From Lachnospiraceae bacterium (GTDB lineage Bacteria; Bacillota; Clostridia; Lachnospirales; Lachnospiraceae): a stretch of 35,813 bases of DNA. Shown here piece after piece: positions 7,598 to 15,962 of this stretch; the stretch's first letter is position 1, and every line of letters starts with the position of its first letter. Below the pieces are notes generated by a model. That model made no database searches, was not told the origin of the DNA, and saw only the letters and a list, made by a program, of their open reading frames with translations. Made by a program: the position numbers and the translations under genes. The stretch covers positions 1 to 35,813 of the forward strand of contig JAFRIW010000025.1 in the NCBI GenBank assembly GCA_017432565.1, written 5' to 3'.

Positions 7598-8929
7598 ATG
7601 GATAAAGAATTATTTGAGAAAATGCCGATCCCGAAAGCGTATATGAAGATGGCGCTTCCGGTCATGTTTTCCAATGTCCTGATGATCGTCTACAACATGG
7701 TGGACATGTATTTCATAGGGCGCACAGGCAACACGGACCTGGTCGCGGGCGTCTCACTGTGCGGGCCGGTTTTCACGGCGCTGATCGCCTGCGGCGATAT
7801 TTTCGGACTCGGCACCGGCTCTGTCATCAGCCGGCTTTTCGGTGCGGCAAAATATGACGACGGCAAACGTCTTTCCGTCTTCGCGGCGATCGGCTCTTTC
7901 CTGTTCGGCATCGCGGCGGCAGCCCTGCTGCTGATCGGCAAAAATCCGCTCCTGTCCCTGCTGGGCGCGAACGCGGACACACTGCCCTACGCCGGCTCCT
8001 ACTTCACCTGGATTGCGGTCGGTGCGCCGTTCATTATCTTCTCACTGGTTCCGACCAATCTGCTCAGAACAGAGGGAAAAGCGAAAGACGCCATGATCGG
8101 TTCGGTTCTCGGCTCCATTGCCAACATGATCCTGGATCCGATCTTCATCTTCACCTTCGGCCTGGGTGCGGCGGGTGCCGCCATCGCAACGGTGCTCGGC
8201 AATATTCTTGCAGATATATTCTATGTCTTTGTGATTACGAAGAAGGCACAGAATCTCGCCGTGTGGATGAAAGGTTTCTTCATGACAGGTGCGGAGCTTG
8301 CATCGATCCTGCGGATCGGCATTCCGTCCTCCATCACCAACATCATGCAGTCCATCGGCATGATGCTGCTCAACCGCTTCCTGCTGCCCTACGGCAATGA
8401 CAAAATCGCCGCCATGGGCATTGTCTCCAGGGTGGTCATGCTCGTCGTCATGGTCATGGTCTCCTTCTCCTTCGGAGGCCAGCCTCTGTATGGTTATCTC
8501 TACGGGGGTAAGAAATTTGAACGAATGCGCAGCGTCCTGCGCTTTGCCTACCTGCTGGTCTGCGGCCTCGGCACGGCTCTGGCTCTTCTGTTTATCCTGC
8601 TCGCTCCGCAGATGATCCGCCTGATGATGAACGACGCACAGATCATCAGCATCGGCACGCCGATGCTGCGCGCGACGCTGTGCGGTATGCCTTTCATCGC
8701 CATTGTCATGGTGACGACCTGTGTCTTCCAGTCCACCGGCAAAGCGTCCGGCGCCTTTGCACTGAGCGCGGGACGTCAGGGCTACATCTATGCGGTCGTC
8801 CTCGTGGCTGCTTCAGCGCTGTTCGGTTACACCGGCATCCTCTTTGCCCAGCCCGTCGCCGATGTCCTCACAGCAGGACTCGCTATCGTGCTGCGAAGGA
8901 CCTTACTGGACAGAGAAATTGCCTCGTAA
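7598..8929 (+). CDS. MATE family multidrug/cation efflux transporter
   Basis: 443 residues with about 12 hydrophobic segments in two similar halves, the standard MATE size and fold. It would exchange Na+ or H+ for cationic drugs or metabolites at the cytoplasmic membrane. Typical features are the N-terminal PKAYMKMALPVMFSN, the NMVDMYFIGR segment in the first half, and the late RQG...FAQPVAD region. The start has AGGAAG upstream. Its last 27 bases overlap the convergent end of trpG. The gene stands alone behind a 590-base non-coding region. Substrate not predictable. Confidence 0.92.
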   Translation: MDKELFEKMPIPKAYMKMALPVMFSNVLMIVYNMVDMYFIGRTGNTDLVAGVSLCGPVFTALIACGDIFGLGTGSVISRLFGAAKYDDGKRLSVFAAIGSFLFGIAAAALLLIGKNPLLSLLGANADTLPYAGSYFTWIAVGAPFIIFSLVPTNLLRTEGKAKDAMIGSVLGSIANMILDPIFIFTFGLGAAGAAIATVLGNILADIFYVFVITKKAQNLAVWMKGFFMTGAELASILRIGIPSSITNIMQSIGMMLLNRFLLPYGNDKIAAMGIVSRVVMLVVMVMVSFSFGGQPLYGYLYGGKKFERMRSVLRFAYLLVCGLGTALALLFILLAPQMIRLMMNDAQIISIGTPMLRATLCGMPFIAIVMVTTCVFQSTGKASGAFALSAGRQGYIYAVVLVAASALFGYTGILFAQPVADVLTAGLAIVLRRTLLDREIAS

Positions 8930-9484
8930 AAAATTCTTCAGCATCTTCTTTCCGTCCGGCGTCATTATGGACTCGGGGTGGAACTGGACGCCGTAAACCG
9001 GGAAGGTCCGGTGCTGCACGGCCATCACTTCGCCGTCGTCCGTCTGTGCAGTGATCTGCAGTTCCTCCGGAAGTGTGTCCGGGTCTGCCGCCAGCGAGTG
9101 ATAACGCGCGACCAGGGCGCGCTCCGGACAGCCGCAGAACAGCGGCGAGTCTGCGTCGAAGCGGGCTTCGGACTGCTTTCCGTGCATCAGCTTTTTTGCA
9201 TAGGTAATCCGCGCACCGTATGCCGCACAGATCGCCTGATGACCCAGGCAGACGCCCAGGATCGGAATGTCCGCTCCGAGTTTTTGCACCAGTTCAATGA
9301 TAATGCCTGCGTTTTCCGGTCTGCCCGGTCCGGGCGAAAGAATGATCCGCTCCGGTGCAAGCATCCGGATTTCTTCTACTGTCAGCTCGTCGTTGCGGAT
9401 CACCCGGATATCGGGATTGATCTCTCCGACCAGCTGGTACAGGTTATGGGAAAAGCTGTCATAATTATCAATCAGCAAAATCAT
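8903..9484 (-). CDS. trpG: Anthranilate synthase component II (glutamine amidotransferase)
   Basis: 193 residues. It hydrolyses glutamine and passes ammonia to TrpE for anthranilate formation from chorismate, the first step of tryptophan synthesis. The class I amidotransferase triad is complete: Cys79 in GVCLGH, His169 and Glu171 in FHPES. The start MILLIDNYDSF is the family's usual N-terminus and has GGAGG upstream; an upstream in-frame codon was rejected. It follows trpE by 93 bases and the gap is filled by a 38-bp duplication of the trpE end. Such subunits can also serve 4-amino-4-deoxychorismate synthase (PabA), but the partner is a TrpE-type protein. Confidence 0.92.
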   Translation of the reverse strand: MILLIDNYDSFSHNLYQLVGEINPDIRVIRNDELTVEEIRMLAPERIILSPGPGRPENAGIIIELVQKLGADIPILGVCLGHQAICAAYGARITYAKKLMHGKQSEARFDADSPLFCGCPERALVARYHSLAADPDTLPEELQITAQTDDGEVMAVQHRTFPVYGVQFHPESIMTPDGKKMLKNFLRGNFSVQ

Positions 9485-9507
9485 GTCTGCACCCTCCGTC
9501 TGACACA

Positions 9508-9598
9508 AAGCTCCGAGGTGTCCGCGCGTTCCGGCATGCTTACAGCGGCTTGGAGATATCCGCGCGTTCCGGCACGCTTACAGCGGTTCGGAAGTGTC
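9508..9598 (-). repeat. 38-bp tandem duplication covering the trpE stop codon
   Basis: On the minus strand the unit starting at the last codons of trpE (9598-9561, including the TAA) is repeated at 9560-9523 with five changes and begins a third time from 9522. Each full unit contains CCGCTGTAAGC and CCGGAACGCGCG. The repeat fills the trpE-trpG gap. Confidence 0.85.
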
Positions 9599-11047
9599 GG
9601 CAATTTTCAGTGCCCGAATGGCTGCGCGGGCTTTGTTCAGGCTTTCCTCGTATTCCATTTCGGGAACCGAATCCGCCACGATTCCGGCGCCGCTGCGCAC
9701 GAAAACTTTTCCGTTTTTCTTATAGACAATCCGGATGGCAATGCAGGTGTCCATGTTTCCGGTGAAATCAATATAGCCGATTGCACCGCCGTAAATGCCG
9801 CGCTTGTTGTTCTCGAGTTCGGCGATCAGCTGGCAGGCGCGGATTTTCGGTGCACCGGAAAGCGTGCCTGCGGGAAGAACCGCCTCAATAGCATCCAGCG
9901 CATCCTTTCCCTCCGCGATTTCACCGCGCACCGTTGAACCGATGTGCATGACATGCGAATAGCGCTCAATGCTGTGCAGCTTCTCGACCTGTACTGTCCC
10001 GAAGCGGCTGACTTTCCCCAGATCATTCCGGCCCAGATCCACAAGCATGTTGTGCTCGGCCAGCTCCTTCTCATCTGCGAGAAGTTCTGTCTCGAGTGCC
10101 CGGTCCTCTTCTTCCGTCTTTCCCCTCGGCCGGGTGCCGGCCAGCGGGAAGGTGTGCAGAACGCCGTCCTCCAGTTTGACCAGTGTCTCCGGAGAAGCGC
10201 CGGCCACCTCCACATCCGTCCCGGAAAAATAGAACATGTATGGAGAAGGGTTGATCGTCCGCAGCACGCGATAGGTGTTGAGCAGACTCCCCTCAAAAGG
10301 CGCGCTCAGCCGGTTGGAGAGAACGATCTGGAAAATGTCGCCCTCGAAAATATAGTGCTTTGCTTTCTCGACCATGGCACAGAACTGCTCTTTTTCAAAA
10401 AGCAGCGTCACCGGTCCCTTCAGCCTTCCGCTGGCTTCGACCTGCTTTTCGTTGCTGCGCAGCAGCTCCGCCAGCTTTCTCAGCTTTGTGACCGTCTCGA
10501 GGTATCCTGCTGCCGCGTCTTCCAGCCGCATATTGGCAATCAGGACGATCTTCTGCCGGAGGTTGTCGAACGCAATGACCTGGTCAAAAAGCATCACGTC
10601 CACGTCTTTGAAATCCTCCGAGTCCTCCGCATGGCAGCGGACTGCAGGCTCGCTGTACCCCAGATAATCAAAGGAGAAATAACCGACCAGTCCGCCGGTA
10701 AAGGAGGGAAGGCCTTCGATGCACGGACTCTTATATTCGGCCATAATCCGGCGCAGGCACTCTGTGGGAGATTCTGTGTGCGAAATTCTCCCGTCAATGC
10801 TCATCTCGCCGTCCTTGCACTGAATGGAAAGCTTCGGCTCATATCCGAGAAATGTATAGCGCCCCCAGTTTTCATCCGCCTTGGCGGATTCCAGCATATA
10901 GCAGTGGGCGGAAACCTTTTTCAGGATCCGGATCACTTCGATGGGAGTCGTAAAATCCGAGAACAGCTCGCAGCTGACCGGCGCCACATTATATTCGCCG
11001 GAAGCTGCGATTTCTTTGATGGTCTGAAGAGAGGGATAGAATTCCAT
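9578..11047 (-). CDS. trpE: Anthranilate synthase component I
   Basis: 489 residues from an ATG with AGGAGG nine bases upstream; a longer reading upstream would run through the promoter and was rejected. It converts chorismate and ammonia to anthranilate. The N-terminal domain carries LES (residues 52-54) in CYMLESAK, the motif for tryptophan feedback binding that separates TrpE from PabB. The C-terminal chorismate-binding domain has the expected AGTRPRG, LVDLGRNDLG, GTLSGAPK and GGAIGYID motifs. trpG follows; no other trp genes are in the window. A promoter lies close upstream, but no leader peptide, T-box or attenuator was seen. Confidence 0.95.
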   Translation of the reverse strand: MEFYPSLQTIKEIAASGEYNVAPVSCELFSDFTTPIEVIRILKKVSAHCYMLESAKADENWGRYTFLGYEPKLSIQCKDGEMSIDGRISHTESPTECLRRIMAEYKSPCIEGLPSFTGGLVGYFSFDYLGYSEPAVRCHAEDSEDFKDVDVMLFDQVIAFDNLRQKIVLIANMRLEDAAAGYLETVTKLRKLAELLRSNEKQVEASGRLKGPVTLLFEKEQFCAMVEKAKHYIFEGDIFQIVLSNRLSAPFEGSLLNTYRVLRTINPSPYMFYFSGTDVEVAGASPETLVKLEDGVLHTFPLAGTRPRGKTEEEDRALETELLADEKELAEHNMLVDLGRNDLGKVSRFGTVQVEKLHSIERYSHVMHIGSTVRGEIAEGKDALDAIEAVLPAGTLSGAPKIRACQLIAELENNKRGIYGGAIGYIDFTGNMDTCIAIRIVYKKNGKVFVRSGAGIVADSVPEMEYEESLNKARAAIRALKIADTSEPL

Positions 11048-11076
11048 GACAGCCTGCCTCCTATAAAATTGTGCAA

Positions 11077-11106
11077 AGTCTATCATGGAAAAATCGGGAC
11101 TGTCAA
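11077..11106 (-). promoter_or_regulatory. SigA promoter of trpEG
   Basis: On the minus strand TTGACA (11106-11101), 18-base spacer, TAGACT (11082-11077), 30 bases upstream of the trpE start. The short leader leaves no room for attenuation. Confidence 0.7.
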
Positions 11107-11138
11107 GAAAAAGAGGCCCATTGAAAAAGTGCCGGAAA

Positions 11139-11978
11139 TCAGCAGCGGATCTCTTCGCCGGAATGAACATAATGAAGTCTGTCTCCCATGATTTCCTTCA
11201 TCTGTTCATAGGCTGGCACGCCGGTGCAGTGACAGGTATAAAACAGCGTGGAATACTTCAGCAGCTCCTGCGCGATCTCTTCGATCTCCCGCCGCTCATC
11301 CGCAGTGTATTCCGCGTGCTTCATGAGATGAAAGCCGCTGATCACGATGTCGGGATCGCAGCCGTATTTTGCCTCATAGGCGGATAAGATATTCAGGATG
11401 CCGTTGTGGGCGCAGCCGGAGAGCAGGATGTGTTTCCCGCCGGCGGAGACGACGAGCATCTGTTCGTGGGCAAAATCGTCCTGCACATACCGCTCGTCCC
11501 GCTTCATCATGAGGCTGCGGTTCGTCGAGGGAACCGGCCGGATGCGCTTTCCCACCGTCAGCAGCGAGAGTTCGTCATCGATGGTCAGATCACCCCGCAC
11601 ACGGATGACCTGCGGCAGTTCCGCGATCGCGGGATCGATGCCGATATAGCGCATGCCCTTTTCAGCCCCGTCGTAAGCATAATAGCCGCCGGCCGCGCTC
11701 TCCTGCATGTAGATCGAAGCCTTCGGATTCAGCGCGGCGAAGGGCAGAATGCCGCCGGAGTGGTCATAGTGGCCGTGACTCAGGATCACCGTGTCGACCT
11801 GCGTCAGATCGATCCCCAGGTGCGCGGCGTTCGTCAGCGTGTCGGCCGAAGGGCCGAGATCCGAGAGCAGCCTGTGGCCCGGTGTCTCCACATAGAAGCA
11901 GAGGCCGTGGGCGGCGATGCAGCCCGCGGCCCCCTCCGTATTTTCAATCAGATTCGTGATTTTGACTGATTCAGTCAT
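11139..11978 (-). CDS. MBL-fold metallo-hydrolase
   Basis: 279 residues with the metal-binding signature HGHYDH (His68, His70, Asp72, His73) after TVILS, and later metal-ligand regions GCAHNG and GFHL. The layout resembles the family annotated as dihydropteridine/7,8-dihydropterin-phosphate synthase-like MBL enzymes, but the substrate cannot be set from sequence. It is soluble, without signal peptide. The start has GAGGAG upstream and overlaps the stop of the decayed kinase gene by eight bases, so its expression may depend on that relic's promoter. trpE lies downstream with its own promoter. Confidence 0.85.
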   Translation of the reverse strand: MTESVKITNLIENTEGAAGCIAAHGLCFYVETPGHRLLSDLGPSADTLTNAAHLGIDLTQVDTVILSHGHYDHSGGILPFAALNPKASIYMQESAAGGYYAYDGAEKGMRYIGIDPAIAELPQVIRVRGDLTIDDELSLLTVGKRIRPVPSTNRSLMMKRDERYVQDDFAHEQMLVVSAGGKHILLSGCAHNGILNILSAYEAKYGCDPDIVISGFHLMKHAEYTADERREIEEIAQELLKYSTLFYTCHCTGVPAYEQMKEIMGDRLHYVHSGEEIRC

Positions 11979-12434
11979 TACTTGATTTTTCTCCTCTGTT
12001 GGCCCTTCTGCGGCTCACCTGATCAGGTTCTCCCAATGTCGCATAAAGCATCTCCGGCTCGACGGGTTTTGACAGATGGGCATTCAGCCCGGATTCGATC
12101 CGGCTCATGTCCAGAATGTCATTGATGATCCCGAGCAGATGCTGCGCGGAGGATCCGATTTTGGCAAGATATTCCTTTACTTTATCGCTCGCCGTCGGAT
12201 CGTTCATGGCGATGCCGAACAGACCGATGGTCAGGTGACGCGAACGGACGGCGCCCTCCGACCGGGCTGTGATCCGCAGTGTATAGACGGAAGTCAGCAG
12301 AAACATAAGGATCTGTATGGCCAGCGTCGCATACCGCGCCGGGTCGGCGTCCTGTCTTTCTCTTTCCACAGAATATCCCGGTTGCTGATGAGCAGGATGA
12401 TGGATGCCAGTATTCCGATAATCGAATAAGTCAT
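11971..12434 (-). pseudogene. Shrunken hybrid sensor histidine kinase (multiple internal deletions, frameshift)
   Basis: An ATG at 12434 with GGAGG upstream opens MTYSIIGILASIILLISNR, the first membrane helix of a common Clostridia hybrid kinase/diguanylate cyclase type. The frame then shifts, and a second frame gives a later membrane segment (IQILMFLLTSVYTLR), then EYLAKIGSSAQHLLG...DILDMSRIESG, the second half of a HisKA domain lacking the phospho-acceptor His. This is joined directly to LNAHLSKPVEPE, the last part of a receiver domain. The kinase ATPase domain is absent. At least three deletions are needed, one out of frame. It cannot signal. Its end overlaps the MBL start. Confidence 0.85.
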
Positions 12435-12494
12435 AACCTGGGCCTCCGGGCCGTAAACTCCGGCGGATCTGATACGCCCTGTGTGCACATTCCT

Positions 12495-12500
12495 ATTATA
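12495..12500 (-). promoter_or_regulatory. Likely -10 box of the kinase relic / MBL gene
   Basis: TATAAT on the minus strand about 60 bases before the relic's ATG. No clear -35 at the right distance. Confidence 0.4.
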
Positions 12501-12559
12501 CAAAATATTTCACATTTTCCGGGGTAAATCAATGCTTATTCTTTTCGCCGGCAAATATG

Positions 12560-12587
12560 AAAAAGGCGGAACAAAGTCCGCCTTTTT
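12560..12587 (-). terminator. Terminator after dctM, probably bidirectional
   Basis: AAAAAGGCGGA and TCCGCCTTTTT arms with a six-base loop. It follows the dctM stop by 30 bases on the minus strand and has a T-run in both directions. Confidence 0.85.
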
Positions 12588-12617
12588 CGTGTTTTATGGG
12601 TAATGTGGAGCTGATAT

Positions 12618-13913
12618 TTATCTCGAAAGCAGGTTCGGCAGGAGCATGACGATGCCGGGACAATATGTGAACAGCAGGAGGCATCCGATCATCAGCAGCA
12701 TATACGGGATACAGGCCTTGGCATATTCCGCAATGGTGGTGCCCGTGATGGATGTCGAGACGAACATCATGTTGCCGAACGGAGGTGACATACCGGCGAT
12801 GGTCAGGTTCAGGGAAAGAACCAGTCCGAAGTGGATCAGGTCGATGCCCAGACTCTGCGCCGCGGGTACCAGCAGGGGTGCCAGCAGGACCATAGCCGCG
12901 CCGCCGTCGAAGAACATACCGATGACCAGCAGCAGAATGTTCACCATCAGCAGGAAGGCAACCGGCGTGTGGATCTGAGACAGAATCGCCTCGGATACCA
13001 GGTTCGGCACGCGCTCCCAGGTCAGATAGATCGAGAGAACATTTGCGCCGGAAAGGATGAACATGATGCCGGCCGTGCTGAAAACAGATTCCTTGACGAT
13101 CTTCGGAAGGTCGCTGATTTTGATCTCTCTGTATACCAGGAAACCGATGATCAGGGAATAGGCCACACAGACCGCACCGCCTTCGGTGGGAGTGAACATA
13201 CCGAGACGAAGACCCATGACCAGACCGAACGGAACAAACAGAGCCGGCAGTCCGCTGAAGATTGCCTTGAGAAGTTCAACGATATGGGCGTGGTGCTCTC
13301 TGGACGGCTTATAGCCTCTCTTCTTGGAGATGAAATAGGTCATGACCATCATTGCGATGGTGATGATAATACCCGGAAGGTAGCCCGCGTAGAACATCTT
13401 CGCAACGGAGCTGTCCGAAGCGGAGGCGTACAGAATCAGGATAATTCCGGGCGGAATGATCGGTGTGATACAGGAGGAGGCAACGGTGACGACCGTCGAG
13501 AAGTCCTTGGCGTAGCCGAGCTTCTCCATCTCCGGAACGATCATTTTACTCTCGAGTGCGGCGTCGGCGTTTGCGGAGCCGGACAGACCGCCCATCATGC
13601 AGGACAGCAGGATGTTAACCTGTGCCATGCCGCCCTGGATATGGCCGACCAGCAGCTCGGCCAGACGCATCAGACGGCTCGTGATGCCCGCGTAATCAAA
13701 GACAACGCCCGCGCAGATAAAGAACGGAATTGCCAGGTAGGTGAAGGATGAATTGGCAGAAATCATTTTCTGCATCATCATGTTCAGCGACATGGAATTC
13801 GGCGCGAACAGGAAGTAGGTTGCACCCGCCACGATCATTGCATATGCCACGGGGAGGTTCAGGAAGAACAGCACCAGCATCAATATGAGCGGGAAAAAAG
13901 TCCAGAATGTCAT
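12618..13913 (-). CDS. dctM: TRAP transporter large permease (DctM type)
   Basis: 431 residues with about 12 hydrophobic segments, the standard size for the ion-coupled channel subunit. Family features include GGLSGSANADAALE in the first half and AGMSPPFGNMMFV near the end, around the two hairpin loops. With DctQ and DctP it would use a Na+ gradient to import an organic or sugar acid. The start has AAGGAG and follows the dctQ stop by 13 bases. Last gene of the dctPQM operon, which ends in a strong terminator. Confidence 0.95.
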   Translation of the reverse strand: MTFWTFFPLILMLVLFFLNLPVAYAMIVAGATYFLFAPNSMSLNMMMQKMISANSSFTYLAIPFFICAGVVFDYAGITSRLMRLAELLVGHIQGGMAQVNILLSCMMGGLSGSANADAALESKMIVPEMEKLGYAKDFSTVVTVASSCITPIIPPGIILILYASASDSSVAKMFYAGYLPGIIITIAMMVMTYFISKKRGYKPSREHHAHIVELLKAIFSGLPALFVPFGLVMGLRLGMFTPTEGGAVCVAYSLIIGFLVYREIKISDLPKIVKESVFSTAGIMFILSGANVLSIYLTWERVPNLVSEAILSQIHTPVAFLLMVNILLLVIGMFFDGGAAMVLLAPLLVPAAQSLGIDLIHFGLVLSLNLTIAGMSPPFGNMMFVSTSITGTTIAEYAKACIPYMLLMIGCLLLFTYCPGIVMLLPNLLSR

Positions 13914-13926
13914 GATTTAACTCCTT

Positions 13927-14424
13927 TCATACTCTCTGATCGAGTGATGCTTCCTCGACATGCTGTCCCTTTATCTCTTTGATCATGTTCCGGATCGCAT
14001 AATAGCAGATGATCATGGTCGAGATCGGAAGACACATATCAATAAAAGTGTACGGAATCATAAGATTCGCTGTTTTGCGCTGCCATGCGCCGAAGGTCAG
14101 GCGCCAGCCCCAGATCGTCAGCGCCACATTCAGAAGAGCGACAATCGCGAATGTAACAATGGCGAATTTTCTCTGGACATCCTTGGGCAGACGGATTACA
14201 AGCGAATCTATAGAGATCAGTCCCTGACTGTTGTAGACGTTGCAAATGCCGAAGAACACGGCCCAGTTGAAGCACATATAGGTAAGTTCTTCGCTCCAGG
14301 CAAAAGATTTCATGAACAGAAATCTGGCGAAAACATTGAAGGTGGTAATGACGATCATCGCGGAAAAGGCGATGCTGGCGATGATCAGTGTCGTCTTATC
14401 AAGAATTTTATCGAATTTACTCAT
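13927..14424 (-). CDS. dctQ: TRAP transporter small permease (DctQ type)
   Basis: 165 residues with four hydrophobic segments, the usual DctQ architecture, and the family-typical SFAWSEELTYMCFNWAVF region. It scaffolds the large permease in the membrane. A GGGGG ribosome binding site precedes the ATG. It is separated from dctP by 159 bases with a strong hairpin and from dctM by 13 bases. Confidence 0.93.
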   Translation of the reverse strand: MSKFDKILDKTTLIIASIAFSAMIVITTFNVFARFLFMKSFAWSEELTYMCFNWAVFFGICNVYNSQGLISIDSLVIRLPKDVQRKFAIVTFAIVALLNVALTIWGWRLTFGAWQRKTANLMIPYTFIDMCLPISTMIICYYAIRNMIKEIKGQHVEEASLDQRV

Positions 14425-14473
14425 ACAGCCCCCTATACCCCGGTATGCTGGCCCGTTCTCTGTTTTAGCAGTA

Positions 14474-14516
14474 CGGGGGCACTCCAGGCAGACAGAGCTG
14501 CTGTGGACTGCCCCCG
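14474..14516 (-). promoter_or_regulatory. Intercistronic hairpin between dctP and dctQ
   Basis: Arms CGGGGGCA/TGCCCCCG extended, after a mismatch, by TCCA/TGGA. No T-run follows, so it is not a normal terminator. Such structures after binding-protein genes usually protect the upstream mRNA or reduce read-through, giving more DctP than permease. That role is inferred. Confidence 0.65.
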
Positions 14517-14583
14517 CGATGTTTCAGGTACGATTCATTCTATAAGTGATTATATCGAATTAATGCTGTAATTGCTGTTCCGA

Positions 14584-15711
14584 TCAGTTGATCGCCTTCT
14601 GAACTCTCTCATACAGTCCTTCGGACCACTCAGGGAAGTAGTTCGGAGTATCCTGTGCAGCTTCGATGAACTCAGTCTTGTCGATGTCGATGAAGGTAAC
14701 GCCCTCGTCCTCGAGCTTCTTTCTGTACTCTTCGGTAACACCGTTTACTCTGTCGATCTGGGTCTCAGCGAAGTTTGTGGCGACCTCATCCAGTGCCTTC
14801 TGCGCTTCCGGAGAAAGCTTCTCGAACGTAGCCTGGCTCATGACAACCGTGGTAGCTGCTACAAGGTGATTGGTGTTGATGATGTATTTGCAGGGCTCAT
14901 AGAGCTTTGCGGAATAGAGCAGTCCGTAAGGAGACTCAGCGCCGTCAGCGACACCCTGGGACAGTGCCTGATAGGTCTCGGACCATGCTGTGTTGGTTGC
15001 GTTTCCGCCGAGGACTCTGACGACTTCGTTCCACATCGGAGTAGCTGCGCAGCGGATCTTCAGGCTGGCCATGTCTGCTCTGTTGTGAACTTCCTTGTTG
15101 CAGATCAGGTTACGTGTGCCGAAATAGTGGATATCCAGGAAGTGAAGTCCCTTCTCTTCCAGAGCCTTCTCCCACTCCTGTCCGACTTCGGACTTCCAGA
15201 GCTTGACGATCTGCTCGGGCTCCTGAATCAGATAAGGTGCCATGCCGACTGCGATGTCCGGAACATAGGTTGCGACATAAGAGAAGTCACAGTCCTGAAC
15301 AACATCTTCGCCGTTGGCTGCCATCTCGAGAACGTCAGCGGATCCGCCGAGTGCCTCTGAAGGATACAGCTCATAGCCGACTTCGTGATTGGTTGCTTCG
15401 TAAATGTCGTTGAAGTACTTCGCATACCAGCCGTACTCCGGATCGGAGGAGGTCTTGACGAAGTTGAACTTCAGGGTGACAACATCGCCCTTGACGGACT
15501 GGGGAATGGCTGCGTAATCAATTTCCTCAGCTGTTTCTTCGACTGCCTCTTCAACTGCTTCTTCAACTTCCTCAACCTGCTCTGCTGCTGCCTCTTCGAC
15601 CTTCTCAGCCTGCTCCTGAGCTGCAGGTGCTGCTGCCGGTGCTCCGCACCCTGCCAGTGCTGCAATCATTGTAGCGGAAAGAACGATCGATGCGATTCTT
15701 TTGAAATTCAT
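14584..15711 (-). CDS. dctP: TRAP transporter substrate-binding lipoprotein (DctP type)
   Basis: 375 residues. A lipoprotein signal ends in ALAGC, so the protein is membrane-anchored outside the cell, as is usual in Gram-positives. A linker of about 45 residues made mostly of Glu, Ala and Val follows, then a DctP domain with the normal order: PSEALGGSADVLEMA early, the mid-domain DIHYFGTRNLICN, and MASLKIRCAATPMW with the Arg that binds the substrate carboxylate. This supports an acidic substrate. The start has GGGGG upstream. Its promoter carries two overlapping operator sites shared with the lacI promoter, so the transporter is placed in the LacI regulon. Confidence 0.93.
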   Translation of the reverse strand: MNFKRIASIVLSATMIAALAGCGAPAAAPAAQEQAEKVEEAAAEQVEEVEEAVEEAVEETAEEIDYAAIPQSVKGDVVTLKFNFVKTSSDPEYGWYAKYFNDIYEATNHEVGYELYPSEALGGSADVLEMAANGEDVVQDCDFSYVATYVPDIAVGMAPYLIQEPEQIVKLWKSEVGQEWEKALEEKGLHFLDIHYFGTRNLICNKEVHNRADMASLKIRCAATPMWNEVVRVLGGNATNTAWSETYQALSQGVADGAESPYGLLYSAKLYEPCKYIINTNHLVAATTVVMSQATFEKLSPEAQKALDEVATNFAETQIDRVNGVTEEYRKKLEDEGVTFIDIDKTEFIEAAQDTPNYFPEWSEGLYERVQKAIN

Positions 15712-15801
15712 AATTACCCCCTTTGTTTTATATTTGCTTATATTTGCATTGAATGCTTACTGCTGTGTTGACGAGTTGCTGTGGTGCTTGTGAGGTGATT
15801 T

Positions 15802-15831
15802 GTGAAACTGTTTTCATGAAACCGTTCCCAT
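15802..15831 (-). promoter_or_regulatory. Double LacI-type operator at the dctP promoter
   Basis: GTGAAACTGTTTTCAT (15802-15817) overlaps ATGAAACCGTTCCCAT (15816-15831) by two bases. The second site is identical at lacI and the SDR gene and starts 10 bases downstream of the -10 box, a position suited to repression. Confidence 0.75.
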
Positions 15832-15841
15832 CGGTAGTTTC

Positions 15842-15870
15842 ATTCTATTCCCACCCCATTTAATTGTCAA
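15842..15870 (-). promoter_or_regulatory. SigA promoter of dctPQM
   Basis: Minus strand TTGACA (15870-15865), 17-base spacer, TAGAAT (15847-15842). Near-consensus with optimal spacing. Confidence 0.8.
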
Positions 15871-15949
15871 GCCGTCTTTCGGAATGTTCTAACTTTTTAC
15901 CAATAAGGATGAATAGATTTTGAATAATTTGCACAAAATCAGAATTGGC

Positions 15950-15962
15950 TGAAACGTTTTCA
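15950..15962. promoter_or_regulatory. Possible additional operator or cre-like site
   Basis: TGAAACGTTTTCA is TGAAACTGTTTTCA, the dctP upstream site, less one base. It overlaps the stop codon of the YcxB-like gene about 85 bases upstream of the dctP -35. It also resembles a CcpA cre site, but with a poor fit. Confidence 0.3.

Noticed and set aside
11048..11138. T-box or tryptophan attenuator before trpE
   Set aside because: The promoter lies 30 bases from the start codon, leaving no space for such a leader.
9944..11191. 415-codon plus-strand open frame
   Set aside because: Lies opposite trpE, which has all family motifs; composition is a mirror of the trpE codons and no ribosome binding site is present.
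12831..13751. 306-codon plus-strand open frame rich in Asp, His, Gln
   Set aside because: Antisense to dctM; that composition is what the reverse of a membrane protein gene gives.
14474..14516. Terminator after dctP
   Set aside because: Strong stem but no T-run on the minus strand; more likely a stability or attenuation structure.
15950..15962. CcpA cre site near dctP
   Set aside because: The core is one base short of the cre pattern and overlaps a stop codon; kept only as a low-confidence possible operator.
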